From IMG/VR virus record IMGVR_UViG_3300006931_000029, positions 1 to 64,000 of that record: DNA of 64,000 nucleotides; one strand, given 5' to 3'. Under the pieces are notes generated by a model. It saw nothing but the letters and a program-made list of their open reading frames with translations, ran no database searches and was not told where the DNA came from. Position 1 is the stretch's first letter, and each line of letters begins with the position of its first letter. The translations under genes and the position numbers were made by a program. Origin of the DNA: a virus. This document shows positions 9,497 to 18,377 of the stretch, in pieces.

Positions 9497-10202
9497 TCTC
9501 GAGCTTCTCAATCTCGGCTTCGGCTTTTTCGCGTTTCGATTGATCGAGCTGAAGGTCTTTCACCGGACCAGGAAGAGCTCCGCTGAACTTAGCCAAGATT
9601 TCGCCGTAGGTGTACTTCGCCTTTGCCAGGGCGTACTTCTTGACCCAGTCAGCACCGTACACAGGTAGGCGTTCGAGAGGCCACATGGCGTATGCCAGAA
9701 TGCCACAGTGATAGCGTGCAACTGGATTATGGATGTAGAGACACGAATTGATTTCGTCCCACAGCCAGTCGGGTTGAACCGACGTCACGCGAGCCCATGT
9801 TTTTCTCCACCGCAAGAAGGTGTCGTACTCGTCGACGCCTGTTCTGAACAAAGGAGCCGGATCAATGAGATTGCCGTAGAAAATTTCTGTCGGAACTGGA
9901 TTTGGCTCAACGAACCAGACGTTGACCACGCCGAGACCCGGCATTCCACCAAAGCCCAAGTCAACCCCTTGAAGGTATTTGTTGACGTTTGTACTGAGCT
10001 TGATCGCTCCGTACCGCAGAGCTGGACGCCAGATGGAATAATAGCCGATGGCGTCTTGGATCGCGTCGAGAACGTGCTGTGTCGTCAACTCAATCTCCCA
10101 CACAGGAGCGCCAAGTTGGCGCAAAATGTAGTCTTTCAGCTGGTCGTGCGTGTAGCCGATCAGCGGCAGCGTGTCTCGAGATTGGGCAGAAGTCGTCGCC
10201 AT
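9450..10202 (-). CDS. Probable virion structural protein
   Basis: 250 residues. It contains LDAIQDAIGYYSIWRPA and GMPGLGVVNVWFVEPNP, patterns like those in neck or tail-completion proteins of large myophages, and a C-terminal coiled coil (KREKAEAEIEKLETTLKAAQEF). Assignment rests on general resemblance and on its neighbours, not on a diagnostic motif. Confidence 0.5.
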   Translation of the reverse strand: MATTSAQSRDTLPLIGYTHDQLKDYILRQLGAPVWEIELTTQHVLDAIQDAIGYYSIWRPALRYGAIKLSTNVNKYLQGVDLGFGGMPGLGVVNVWFVEPNPVPTEIFYGNLIDPAPLFRTGVDEYDTFLRWRKTWARVTSVQPDWLWDEINSCLYIHNPVARYHCGILAYAMWPLERLPVYGADWVKKYALAKAKYTYGEILAKFSGALPGPVKDLQLDQSKREKAEAEIEKLETTLKAAQEFAPLQID

Positions 10203-10221
10203 GCCCTAATTACTCGGTCGC

Positions 10222-11136
10222 TTACTCGTCAGCTTCGTTAGCGTATGGAGCCATCAGCTCCTTTTCACGAGCGGGAAAGTGTTTCTTGACATGGTTCAAG
10301 AGGTAACCTTTACGCTTGAACGAACGTCCGTCGGCTTCGCAAACGAACTTGTCAGGACGGTTGACAGGCGCTTTTGGTGCTGCCGGTTGAGGTGCTGCCG
10401 GAGGTTGAACTGGCGGAGTTGGTGTGTCCAATTCGGCGTTCAACTTCTTGAGGTGCGCCCCGACGTCAAGTACTCCGGTGTCGCCACCAACGTCAACTTC
10501 CTCCTGAGATTCGTCTGTCGGCACGATAGGGACTTGTTCCTTCTTCACCTCGACAGGTGACTCAACTCGAACAATTCCCGCTTTCGCCAACTTTCTGGCT
10601 TCGCCAGGCGTGGCATCTCTCGCGTTCATAATCGGTGGCAAATTGTCACCGCGAACTGGTTGACCATCCGTTTCCTTCGGAGCGTTTGAATCGTCCGGAA
10701 TAATGACTGGACGAAAGATGTTCCTCTTGACTGCTTCTTCGACAGTGTAGGTGGCAACTGCGTGCGACGGCGCTGTGACTCCTGTTGGAACTCCCGTGTA
10801 ACGAGAATGGACGCCGTCGAAACTGGCATCCTGCACAATTCCTCGGCTGTCCTTGACGACCTCGCTAGAGGACGACACGCCATTGTGATGAGCACTGCTG
10901 ACGAGCACCTCTGGGCGTGGAAATAAGTTGAGCTCGACTTCAGTTTTCGACGTCTCCCTGGCGAGCATGTCTGCGCCAACGAATTTCTCAAGAAGAGGAT
11001 CGTTTACTTTTTTGCCCGATCGATCGAGCACGTAACCCTTCGGAGAAACTGTTGCGCTGACGCCCACTGCCGAGATGTTGATGATGACAGGCCAGCGGTT
11101 CGGGTTGAAGTAGCCTACGGTCTTGGTTGAGCTCAT
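10222..11136 (-). CDS. Hypothetical protein with partial zinc-finger-like C-terminus
   Basis: 304 residues. The N-terminal 70 form a beta-rich region, the middle is disordered and the region 205-245 is Pro/Ala-rich. The C-terminus (FVCEADGRSFKRKGYLLNHVKKHF) resembles a C2H2 finger but has only one Cys, so it is probably not a working finger. Its ATG ends one base before the divergent RuvC-like gene. Confidence 0.55.
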   Translation of the reverse strand: MSSTKTVGYFNPNRWPVIINISAVGVSATVSPKGYVLDRSGKKVNDPLLEKFVGADMLARETSKTEVELNLFPRPEVLVSSAHHNGVSSSSEVVKDSRGIVQDASFDGVHSRYTGVPTGVTAPSHAVATYTVEEAVKRNIFRPVIIPDDSNAPKETDGQPVRGDNLPPIMNARDATPGEARKLAKAGIVRVESPVEVKKEQVPIVPTDESQEEVDVGGDTGVLDVGAHLKKLNAELDTPTPPVQPPAAPQPAAPKAPVNRPDKFVCEADGRSFKRKGYLLNHVKKHFPAREKELMAPYANEADE

Positions 11137-11820
11137 GTGCGTATGCGGAAAAAGAACACATTCTCTACTGATATGATTCTTCCCGGCTCTTCGACTTTTT
11201 ACGTGATGGGCATCGACCAGTCGTTAAACAGCACGGGGGTTTCGGTTGTGAGGGCAATCAACGGCTTGACCGAACCGATCATCAAGGAGACAATCGGCGT
11301 TTTCGGCAAAACGGGCATGGAGCGCTTAGACATCATCGTAAACCGAATTTTAGACCTGGCAGGACTGCACGCTCCTAACCTGATTTGCATGGAGGATGTC
11401 ACCAGAATGGCGTCGTCGGCCAGCATCATTCCTCTCACAGAGCTCTACGCTGTGATCAAATTCGAGCTCTGGAAAAGGAAGCTTCCATTGCGAGTTCAAA
11501 ACCAGTCCCAGATGAAGAAATTCAATTTCGGACAAGGTGATGTCTCGAAAGACTCGAACTACATGCTTAAGGTTTTCGACGCCACCGGCGAACGATTTGT
11601 TGACGATAACCAAGCGGACGCCTTCATGCACGCTAAGCTCGGCGTCGAAGTAATCAGATTTCTCCAGAAACAAAAAACCCTGAGCGACTACGAAGCTCCC
11701 CAGCAGGAAGTCCTGTTAGCTTCAGCGATGAAAGCTTCAGGACTGACCCAGGGTAAATTCAAAAAACTTACCGAGGAAGAGAAGATGAAGCTCGTGCTTC
11801 AATCGACTCTGTTATCGTAA
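11137..11820 (+). CDS. RuvC-like Holliday-junction resolvase
   Basis: Up to 227 residues. An RNase-H-fold RuvC signature is visible: GIDQSLNSTGVSVV gives the first catalytic Asp, LICMEDVTRM the catalytic Glu, and DDNQADAFMHAKLG the C-terminal acidic pair. Members of this family cut four-way junctions during recombination or packaging. The start is uncertain: GTG 11137, ATG 11143 and ATG 11206 (MGIDQ) are possible and none has a strong Shine-Dalgarno. The C-terminal extension of about 50 residues is basic. Confidence 0.8.
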   Translation: MRMRKKNTFSTDMILPGSSTFYVMGIDQSLNSTGVSVVRAINGLTEPIIKETIGVFGKTGMERLDIIVNRILDLAGLHAPNLICMEDVTRMASSASIIPLTELYAVIKFELWKRKLPLRVQNQSQMKKFNFGQGDVSKDSNYMLKVFDATGERFVDDNQADAFMHAKLGVEVIRFLQKQKTLSDYEAPQQEVLLASAMKASGLTQGKFKKLTEEEKMKLVLQSTLLS

Positions 11821-12075
11821 GTCCACGGCTGCAACGTGCAGTTGGACAAGATTATCGTTTACGAAAATCCCCAGCCTGGTTCCGTCGCCAGGTTTGACAG
11901 ATTCCGAAGCGTCAAACTCGGCGACACGGACAGGGATTCCGCGTAGAGCGGAAATCTTGAAGTCTCGTCCGGCGGCTAAGGCAACAGTCGCAGCAGGAGT
12001 AATGACGACTTCGGTTGGTGGCCGTCCGTCATGGAGAGCTGAGAACTTGTCAAGAGCCGTTTCGATTGCCAGCAT
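11812..12075 (-). CDS. Hypothetical protein
   Basis: 87 residues (MLAIETALDKFSALHDGRPPTEVVI). An alpha/beta pattern reminiscent of phage head-decoration or capsid-associated domains (EVVITPAATVALAAGRDFKISALRGIPVRV), but not identified. It overlaps the RuvC-like gene end by nine nt and the upstream gene by 26 nt. Confidence 0.55.
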   Translation of the reverse strand: MLAIETALDKFSALHDGRPPTEVVITPAATVALAAGRDFKISALRGIPVRVAEFDASESVKPGDGTRLGIFVNDNLVQLHVAAVDLR

Positions 12076-12343
12076 TTGGGGTAAATACCCGACCGGCTAG
12101 CTCCCTGATCAAAACCTGTTGCTCCTGGACGACTCTGTTGAGCTGGGCAACCAAACTAGCATCGTTTTCAGATTGCTGAACCCAGGCGCGAAGAGACGCA
12201 TTACTGTGCCCCTGCGCTAAGCTCTCGATGGATAGCCCCGAGGACTTCGAACCTTGCTGCGTCGAGGGCGACTTGCCTTGCTTCGATTCCTCGTCTGGCA
12301 AAGATTTCAAGGGAAGAGGAGTCTCGGTGGTAGGGTTTTCCAT
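12050..12343 (-). CDS. Hypothetical protein
   Basis: 97 residues; first half low complexity (Ser, Lys, Pro, Gln), second half a helix (NDASLVAQLNRVVQEQQVLIRELAGRV) that could form a coiled coil. It overlaps the deaminase gene by 143 nt in another frame, which is unusual; a later start may be used. Confidence 0.45.
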   Translation of the reverse strand: MENPTTETPLPLKSLPDEESKQGKSPSTQQGSKSSGLSIESLAQGHSNASLRAWVQQSENDASLVAQLNRVVQEQQVLIRELAGRVFTPNAGNRNGS

Positions 12344-12704
12344 AAAGAATGAGTTTCACGCCATGGTCAATAACGGCTTCCGCACAGGCGGGACACGGAA
12401 GCGTTGTGACAGCTAACGTGCGAATCTCACCTGGAGAACAAAGACTCAGTGCGTTTCGCTCTGCGTGAATGACGTGCTGAAGTCTTCCCTCTCTATCCAT
12501 CCATTGAGCGTCGGTCAACGTTTGACCCGGTTTGAGACCGTTGTAACCCGTCGCAATGACTCTGTTCGAGTGGTTTAGCGCCACGCATCCAACCCGATGA
12601 AAAGGGTCCTCGCTACGCAACGAGGCTACCCACGCCAGACACATGGCATAGAGTTCTACCGAAATCCGGTAGTCCTTCGGAAAAGTCTGGGCGGACTGGG
12701 ACAT
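12201..12704 (-). CDS. dCMP/cytidine deaminase family enzyme
   Basis: 167 residues. The zinc-dependent deaminase signature is complete: HAERNAL (zinc His and catalytic Glu) and PCPAC (two zinc Cys). The region VGCVALNHSNRVIATGYNGLKPG matches the dCMP deaminase/ComEB type rather than cytidine deaminases. The reaction would be dCMP to dUMP, feeding dTMP or modified-pyrimidine synthesis. The nearby thymidylate-synthase-fold gene supports a role in phage nucleotide supply. Confidence 0.85.
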   Translation of the reverse strand: MSQSAQTFPKDYRISVELYAMCLAWVASLRSEDPFHRVGCVALNHSNRVIATGYNGLKPGQTLTDAQWMDREGRLQHVIHAERNALSLCSPGEIRTLAVTTLPCPACAEAVIDHGVKLILYGKPYHRDSSSLEIFARRGIEARQVALDAARFEVLGAIHRELSAGAQ

Positions 12705-13077
12705 ACTTTGGGCCGATCGTCAATGAGTTTGGTTTGCGGATGCGGATCAGTTTCCCCTCTTTGCAGAGACGAGTAGCCAAGGGCATCAGTTTCTGGCGTT
12801 GAGAACGGCTCTGGTATTTGTGTGGGCCCGCCAGCTTTCCCATCCGATTCAAAAGGTCCCAAAGCTTGATCGGCTGACTAGCGGCCACAAGCTGAAGCAT
12901 GGCGATCTCTTCTTCGACCATGTCAACGGTGTCGCACGGTTTCAGCTTGCGTTGGAATCCCCACGGATTTAGTCCCTTGCCTAGGTCGACCTCGTGCGGA
13001 AGGGGCATCGTAGGTTTTGGACCACGCCCGGAATTGCTGGTGATCCTGTCGGTGTCCGGTCTTTTTCGCTTGCTCAC
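12613..13077 (-). CDS. Hypothetical basic protein
   Basis: 154 residues, strongly basic N-terminus (MSKRKRPDTDR). The middle (LWDLLNRMGKLAGPHKYQSRSQRQKLMPLATRLCKEGKLIRIRKPN) looks like a winged-helix DNA-binding domain with a beta hairpin. It overlaps the deaminase start by 92 nt. DNA binding is inferred. Confidence 0.55.
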   Translation of the reverse strand: MSKRKRPDTDRITSNSGRGPKPTMPLPHEVDLGKGLNPWGFQRKLKPCDTVDMVEEEIAMLQLVAASQPIKLWDLLNRMGKLAGPHKYQSRSQRQKLMPLATRLCKEGKLIRIRKPNSLTIGPKYVPVRPDFSEGLPDFGRTLCHVSGVGSLVA

Positions 13078-13436
13078 CTTGGCATTTGGCTAGACGGCAG
13101 AAAGACCCGCCTTGGAGCTTGGCTAGACGGGGCTCGTGTTGGCACTCGGCTTGTTGGAGGAACGAACGGTCCTTGAACCAACTTGTGAATCATCTTGTCG
13201 GCTTGTTCTTCGGTCACCTCGACCTCAACTTCGGCAGACACGACCTTTTTGACGATCTTTTTGCGTTCCGGAATCGGCAACTTGGCGTAGATTTTGTCGA
13301 CTTCTTTCGGGTCAAATGGCATGCTGGCAGGAGGAATTCCTTCGCGTAACATACGGCGAATCCTTCTCGAGTCTTTTCCAGAAGGTTTTGGTTTTTCGGC
13401 CCCGAAGGCCATTTGCCTGAATGTTGCCTCGTTCAT
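13074..13436 (-). CDS. Hypothetical protein
   Basis: About 120 residues from the ATG at 13436, which overlaps the upstream TGA as TGATG. Contains DSRRIRRMLREGIPPASMPF and a charged helix (KKVVSAEVEVEVTEEQADKMIHKLV), then a Pro/Ser/Arg-rich tail. No family recognised. Confidence 0.55.
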   Translation of the reverse strand: MNEATFRQMAFGAEKPKPSGKDSRRIRRMLREGIPPASMPFDPKEVDKIYAKLPIPERKKIVKKVVSAEVEVEVTEEQADKMIHKLVQGPFVPPTSRVPTRAPSSQAPRRVFLPSSQMPR

Positions 13437-14971
13437 TTGATTGCAAGAAATTTGTGGAGGGACTCTGGCACTTCGTCCATCTCGTCCAACGACCACTCTC
13501 TAACCAATTTCCATGGGTTATAGGGAATGTACATGTGAACGTTTTTCATGCCGGGTTTGATGTGCGGCAGGACGTTTTTGATCCAACCTTCGAAATCGTA
13601 GTTCGGATCGTCGTAGTGACCGGACTCGCGGTTTTTCTGGATGATCTCCTCCATTGTCTTTCTGGTGGCGGTGAAATGGAAAATCTTGTGGCCTTTAAGT
13701 TCGCACTTGTTGCCAAACGTTCCTCGACACTCCTGAAACTTAGCTTCGTGGTTGACGTAGATGGACGCCTTGTCGACAGCACCTTCGATTGGAAAACCAG
13801 GAAGTCCGACCACTGGAACCATGCCTGTGTAGACACACAGCGGTTTGAAGTCGTTGATGATGTCGAGAAGTTCAGCCAGTAATCCCTTGCGCCACAGTTC
13901 GTCGCCGTCGGCGATGATGATGTGCTTGAAATCATAGCTACGAACCCACTCAAGCGCTTCGTTTCTTGCGAATGTTTCGACTTGAATTCTCGAGCGTCCT
14001 GGAGCTCGATGAGGCTTGATGTCAAAGATTCTGTTGTGAACTTCGATGTCTGCGTAAGTGTTTTTAAGGCGAAACGCGACCTCCACGACCTGATCCGATT
14101 CCTCTTTTGGGACTATCCGACCTGACCAATACTCGTTCGGAATATAGAAAAAGAAAACTCTGACGCCTTCTTCGTAGAGACGTTGACAAACCTCGAACAG
14201 ACAAAAGTCGTCCTTGGTCGCCTGAATGTAGACGGCAAGGTCTTTTGGAGTCACGACTGCGCTGTCAAACATGGGCCCGGCATCAACAGGAAATCCCATT
14301 GACTGCCGATACTTGAACAACATTTCGCCGGCTATGTAGCGTTGCTTCGACGAGTGGTTCAAATCGATGTCGTCTCGCTGCCTCTTTCCGCAGTCAGGGT
14401 GTAGGTGCTCGAACGTAATGTGAGTTGCCTGAATTACAGCATTCTCCTGGTGGGCGACAAACGTGAACTCCGTGTCGCAAAACATCGACTCGTAACCAGG
14501 ATAGAAAATGTAGCCGAATCGGTTGAACCTCTTCTTCGTTAGAATAGCTAACGTGAAGATGTCGCCATTGTAGCCATCGGCCACGTGAACCGCTTTGTCT
14601 TGCAACCACCACTCTGCTTCGGACACCGTGAGAAGCTGGTCGTCCCATGCCTGTGGAGGATCGAAGTCGTCGGCGACGGCAATAATGATGTCGCCAAGGT
14701 CCGACGCGTCTTGCACAATCTGAGCGGCTAGATTCCACCCTTTAACACAGGTGCCCGGAAGGTCCGTGACCACAGCCGTGCCAACTTCGACCTTCATGCC
14801 TACGGCAACTTTCTCGATCTCGGCGTGGACGTCGGGTCGGTTTGCGTCGGTAGTGATCGCCCAGCTAATCAGCTTTGGGCGAGACGCTCGAGTCATCCAC
14901 TTGTCTACTACGGTTTGAACGTATGCCGCTCGGACCGTCGTGTAGCAGAGAGTAAATTTTGGCAGTTGCAT
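13433..14971 (-). CDS. Tandem GT-A-type glycosyltransferase
   Basis: About 512 residues. I start at ATG 14971 (MQLPKFTLCYTTVRA), which shares a base with the stop of the upstream gene. Two GT-A-like domains are visible. The first has CVKGWNLAAQIVQ followed by IIIAVADDFDPP, a DxD-type metal-nucleotide-sugar motif. The second has ETFARNEALEWV followed by HIIIADGDELW, again an acidic nucleotide-sugar motif. Gene order next to the hydroxymethylase-like enzyme suggests glycosylation of modified DNA bases, but transfer to virion or host glycans is equally possible. Confidence 0.7.
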   Translation of the reverse strand: MQLPKFTLCYTTVRAAYVQTVVDKWMTRASRPKLISWAITTDANRPDVHAEIEKVAVGMKVEVGTAVVTDLPGTCVKGWNLAAQIVQDASDLGDIIIAVADDFDPPQAWDDQLLTVSEAEWWLQDKAVHVADGYNGDIFTLAILTKKRFNRFGYIFYPGYESMFCDTEFTFVAHQENAVIQATHITFEHLHPDCGKRQRDDIDLNHSSKQRYIAGEMLFKYRQSMGFPVDAGPMFDSAVVTPKDLAVYIQATKDDFCLFEVCQRLYEEGVRVFFFYIPNEYWSGRIVPKEESDQVVEVAFRLKNTYADIEVHNRIFDIKPHRAPGRSRIQVETFARNEALEWVRSYDFKHIIIADGDELWRKGLLAELLDIINDFKPLCVYTGMVPVVGLPGFPIEGAVDKASIYVNHEAKFQECRGTFGNKCELKGHKIFHFTATRKTMEEIIQKNRESGHYDDPNYDFEGWIKNVLPHIKPGMKNVHMYIPYNPWKLVREWSLDEMDEVPESLHKFLAIK

Positions 14972-15714
14972 CAGGAAGTCATTGCTAAAGCTTTGTCGGC
15001 ATCCGTGTCGTAGACATGAAACGAATCGGCGATGTGCGTATAGCTTCCAACCTTCAGGTTGGGATATTTCTGTCTCAGCTCCGACACCATGCGCTCGATC
15101 AAATAGCAGAACCACGGCATGTCGTAGACGAGTCCTTTGACAACGTCATTCGACCGCATGTGGACGATGAGGTGCAATCGATCTTCGCGCAACAGAAAAT
15201 TGCCGTAAACCGTGCACGTCTGATCTTTGTTGCCAACCCAGAGATGCTCGTGCTTATGGAATTTGATGATCGCCTGGCGTGTGTCGGGATCGTTGAGGAG
15301 AGACAAGCGAGCCCATTCCCATGGAGTCCTCATTACCGGATTACCGCCTTCCGACTCGTATCTCGGTTCACCACACGACTTGGAAAAGAAGATGAGATGG
15401 CCGTAGGACGAGTTTATAGTACCGTCTGGATTTCCGAGCTGGAGCCAGAATTTACTGATCTTGCCGAAGTCGTCGACTGAGGTTAATCCTTTGGCGTAAA
15501 CGTCAAATTCAGCTTTCGTGTATCGAGCAATGACCTCATTCCTTTCCGGGCTTCGCGTAACAATAGGCTCAGAGCTTGGGTTCTCTACCGTGAACTGGTA
15601 GTGAAGCTTCTCTCGGATAGCCTTACCTCGTGGGGAAGACCTGAAGTCCGCATTGGTCAGGACGTCCCGCAAGACTTCCAGATATGCTTCGCTTGTGTTA
15701 GAAAATCTGCGCAT
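14971..15714 (-). CDS. Thymidylate-synthase-fold enzyme, probable dCMP hydroxymethylase
   Basis: 247 residues. The thymidylate synthase core is clear: the catalytic Cys lies in DQTCTVYGNFLLRE, followed by the phosphate-binding RSND and the segment KGLVYDMPWF. In true thymidylate synthases the last segment reads PFN; here the Asn is Asp. In T4 dCMP hydroxymethylase the equivalent residue is also Asp and selects cytosine over uracil. I infer synthesis of 5-hydroxymethyl-dCMP (or methyl-dCMP), hence modified phage DNA. It is the first gene of an operon with the tandem glycosyltransferase. Confidence 0.75.
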   Translation of the reverse strand: MRRFSNTSEAYLEVLRDVLTNADFRSSPRGKAIREKLHYQFTVENPSSEPIVTRSPERNEVIARYTKAEFDVYAKGLTSVDDFGKISKFWLQLGNPDGTINSSYGHLIFFSKSCGEPRYESEGGNPVMRTPWEWARLSLLNDPDTRQAIIKFHKHEHLWVGNKDQTCTVYGNFLLREDRLHLIVHMRSNDVVKGLVYDMPWFCYLIERMVSELRQKYPNLKVGSYTHIADSFHVYDTDADKALAMTS

Positions 15715-15754
15715 CGTGTTCTACTTACGCTGAAGAACTACCCAACCAGAAATC

Positions 15755-16345
15755 ATGTATAGCCAAAACGACGAAGAACGGGTCATCCTTGAACTGTTCG
15801 CCAATCAACCAAAAGGGCATCTCCTAGACATCGGTGCCTTTGACGGCAAAACTTTTTCGAACAGTTTAGCTCTGATTGAGCGTGGCTGGTCGGGAGTTCT
15901 GGTTGAGCCGAATCCGACGTCGCTGTGCGCGTTGATCAATCAACACGGAAAGAATCCCGACGTCCAGATCATCGGCGGGCTTATCACGCCAGACACTGGG
16001 TTGAAGAAATTTTTCACTTGCAACGATGCTGTGTCTACGACAGACGAAAGCTTTACCGAGATTTGGAAACAGGCTGGCGTGAAGTTTCAGCCTATCTGGT
16101 TGCCTCCTGTGCACCCGGCCGCAGTGTGCTACGGCCACAAGTTCGACTTTATCACGATTGACGTCGAAGACGGCACACTTCAGATCGTTCAAGCGATGCT
16201 GGGAGCGTTCGTTCAAGCCAAGGTGGTGTGCGTTGAACACAGCGTTGGTCACCACACGATCCGTGACGAGCTGCAGGAAATCTTTTTGTCTCTCGACTAC
16301 AGACTGGTTCACACAACCGGAGAAAATTACATTTTCGCGAAGTAG
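15755..16345 (+). CDS. FkbM-family SAM-dependent methyltransferase
   Basis: 196 residues. The SAM-binding motif I is HLLDIGAFDGKTFSNS and motif II is SGVLVEPNP, followed by FDFITIDVEDGT, the usual layout of FkbM methyltransferases. These enzymes commonly O-methylate sugars. The surrounding glycosyltransferases make a sugar substrate plausible; the acceptor is unknown. Confidence 0.8.
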   Translation: MYSQNDEERVILELFANQPKGHLLDIGAFDGKTFSNSLALIERGWSGVLVEPNPTSLCALINQHGKNPDVQIIGGLITPDTGLKKFFTCNDAVSTTDESFTEIWKQAGVKFQPIWLPPVHPAAVCYGHKFDFITIDVEDGTLQIVQAMLGAFVQAKVVCVEHSVGHHTIRDELQEIFLSLDYRLVHTTGENYIFAK

Positions 16346-16358
16346 TAGATAGCTTCGC

Positions 16359-16646
16359 ATGAGAACCGATTCCGAGACTGACCGTCTCGTTCGCGACAAA
16401 ATTCGTATGTCGTGGTTGAACCTACACGCTCGAGAGGTGTTGATTCAACCGCTTAACGGCTCTTGCGTCGCACTGACGTTCAGAGACCTTCGGTTTGAAG
16501 GCACAGACCTTAAGGACTGTGTGGATCAGGCGCTAGAAAAGTTGGATGGAACTGAGCAATCGCGTTTCGGAGCGCGTCACGATACAGTTTCCCATCCGCC
16601 GCAAACCGTCGTCCCCACTGGGGATGCGGGACAATCGCAGGCTTAA
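16359..16646 (+). CDS. Hypothetical protein
   Basis: 95 residues, 13 nt after the methyltransferase. The first 60 look protein-like (MRTDSETDRLVRDKIRMSW); the last 45 are antisense to the kinase gene and may not be well conserved. No family recognised. Confidence 0.45.
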   Translation: MRTDSETDRLVRDKIRMSWLNLHAREVLIQPLNGSCVALTFRDLRFEGTDLKDCVDQALEKLDGTEQSRFGARHDTVSHPPQTVVPTGDAGQSQA

Positions 16647-17586
16647 GTCCGAACGACTTGACTCTGTCAGCCGCGCTCTGACCCAGAGCGACAACCTGGA
16701 TTTTGCCCATGAGAGGACCTTGCTCAACCATCAGTTGAGCTAGCGTGTCGTGTTCTCGATCGTTGACGTTAGTCCAAATCGCAACTGTTTCGTCGAATAG
16801 AATGCGATGAAGTTGCTCTGTGAGCCACAGAGACGAATGAGCGTATTCGAAAAACGGCCACGTCCATCGGTGCTTCGGTTTAGGAGCATCGCCAGTAATC
16901 AAGATACTAGTTCTCGGTCTGATCATACCAAGAAAGTTGTCGTTGTCTAACGCGCCAAGCAGTTGAGTCGATTGGAGTTCAACTAGTCGTTTCTCGACTA
17001 AGTCACAAGTTAATTCAGTTCCGTTAGGACGGATAGTGTGTTCGATTACGTCTTGGCGGCTTCGACGATTTGCCAACTCAGCCATGTCGTCGAGATAGGT
17101 TTTGCGAGGGACCTCTGGAGGAGGGTTGTCAAAGTTGGGATTCCGACCAAGAGTTTTCAGATAGAGGTCGTTGACGTCTGCGTTTCTCACCGCATCGACA
17201 TCGGTTCGGTTAGCTCGAGTCTTTCGATACCGCTCAATGAGTACTTCCCGATCCCGCTCAACAGAGACGATTTGAACGGCACACGCTTTTAGCAGGACGC
17301 GATCGACCATTCGACCTTGATGCGGCCAAGGGGTTCCATTCCGATAGATTTGAGCGTAGATGACTTCCGACATCCAAAGGCGATCGAGAATCACCAGCCG
17401 AGTTTTGGCTAGTTCCAACGCACGGCGGAGTACGGCGGCATGGTAGGCGAAGATGTTTCTTGTAAACCTGTAGGTCTGGTGTAGAATAACAGCGTCGTGG
17501 CGCTTCTTAAGCTCTTCGGCGAGCGTTGTTTTACCGGTGGCATTCGCGCCATCGATGCAAATAACACCAGTCAATTTTCTTTCCAT
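16510..17586 (-). CDS. P-loop (deoxy)nucleotide kinase fused to a uracil-DNA-glycosylase-like domain
   Basis: 358 residues. The N-terminal 200 form a nucleotide kinase: Walker A IDGANATGKTTLAEEL, LVILDRLWMSEVIY as the Asp-Arg motif, and a basic lid. The C-terminal 130 resemble the UDG superfamily (families 4/5): SILITGDAPKPKHRW corresponds to the GEAPG motif, then VVALGQSAADRV and VPHPQWG for the HPS motif. The fusion is unusual. The kinase could phosphorylate hydroxymethylated dCMP, as T4 gp1 does, and the glycosylase-like domain may bind or excise bases. Specificities are inferred from context. Confidence 0.7.
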   Translation of the reverse strand: MERKLTGVICIDGANATGKTTLAEELKKRHDAVILHQTYRFTRNIFAYHAAVLRRALELAKTRLVILDRLWMSEVIYAQIYRNGTPWPHQGRMVDRVLLKACAVQIVSVERDREVLIERYRKTRANRTDVDAVRNADVNDLYLKTLGRNPNFDNPPPEVPRKTYLDDMAELANRRSRQDVIEHTIRPNGTELTCDLVEKRLVELQSTQLLGALDNDNFLGMIRPRTSILITGDAPKPKHRWTWPFFEYAHSSLWLTEQLHRILFDETVAIWTNVNDREHDTLAQLMVEQGPLMGKIQVVALGQSAADRVKSFGLKPAIVPHPQWGRRFAADGKLYRDALRNAIAQFHPTFLAPDPHSP

Positions 17587-17664
17587 TGGAGGTTAAGAAC
17601 AGGCAAGGTTGGCCCAAATCTAGGTAGAGGACACTCGACCAGAGTTCAGTGGTTCTTATCCTCG

Positions 17665-18375
17665 ATGAAGGATGCAATTGTGAGTTTTGCCCGTAAGGGC
17701 CGCGAAAACTATCCGAGCGCGTTTCCGCGCCTTATTTCCAGCGCGCGTGCTGCCGGGTTCACCGGTGATTTCATCATGTGTGCTCCAGAACTACCCGGTA
17801 CCGAGATTATCGAAGGGGTGCTGAATCAGCCAGACCTTTCCATTCCGTCGCACCAGGAGGTGCCGTATGGCTTCAAACCAGCGTTGATGGGTATAGCTAG
17901 GGACCGAGGTTACCAGCGGGTTCTTTGGTGCGACTCGACGATCGATTTTGTGAGAGATGTCCCCGGCATTTTCGACACAATCACATGGAAAGGACTGATG
18001 TTGTTTGACAACCCCGGTTGTCCGGAGAATCACTGGACAAGCGACGATTGCCTGGCTAAGATGGGTTGCTCCTACGAAGAATCGTGCACCATCACTCAAG
18101 CAATGGCGTGTGCGATGGGATTTGATTTTGAGAATCCAGTCGCTAGCGGAATCTTCAACGAATGGATGGAATATGGCAAGGACGGCGTCTGTTTCCAAGG
18201 GAAGTCAGGATCAAGCCGCCCCGACTTCCGAGCTCACCGGCACGACCAAAGTGTCATCAGCTACCTCGCCCACAAGCACAAAATCGAGAAGATTCCGTAC
18301 GGTGTCTTGTCGTACTGGAACGACAGGGCCCAATTCAATTCTCACCTGTGCAACCGAGGTATCGGCCAACCATAA
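17665..18375 (+). CDS. Probable glycosyltransferase
   Basis: 236 residues from the ATG at 17665 (MKDAIVSFARKGRENYPSAF); an upstream start would overlap the divergent kinase. RGYQRVLWCDSTIDF carries a D-x-T/D element in a GT-A-like setting, and the pattern YPSAFPRLISSARAAGFTGDF matches proteins that transfer sugars to glycans. Located three nt before a GT9-like gene, probably the same operon. Confidence 0.55.
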   Translation: MKDAIVSFARKGRENYPSAFPRLISSARAAGFTGDFIMCAPELPGTEIIEGVLNQPDLSIPSHQEVPYGFKPALMGIARDRGYQRVLWCDSTIDFVRDVPGIFDTITWKGLMLFDNPGCPENHWTSDDCLAKMGCSYEESCTITQAMACAMGFDFENPVASGIFNEWMEYGKDGVCFQGKSGSSRPDFRAHRHDQSVISYLAHKHKIEKIPYGVLSYWNDRAQFNSHLCNRGIGQP

Positions 18376-18377
18376 CC

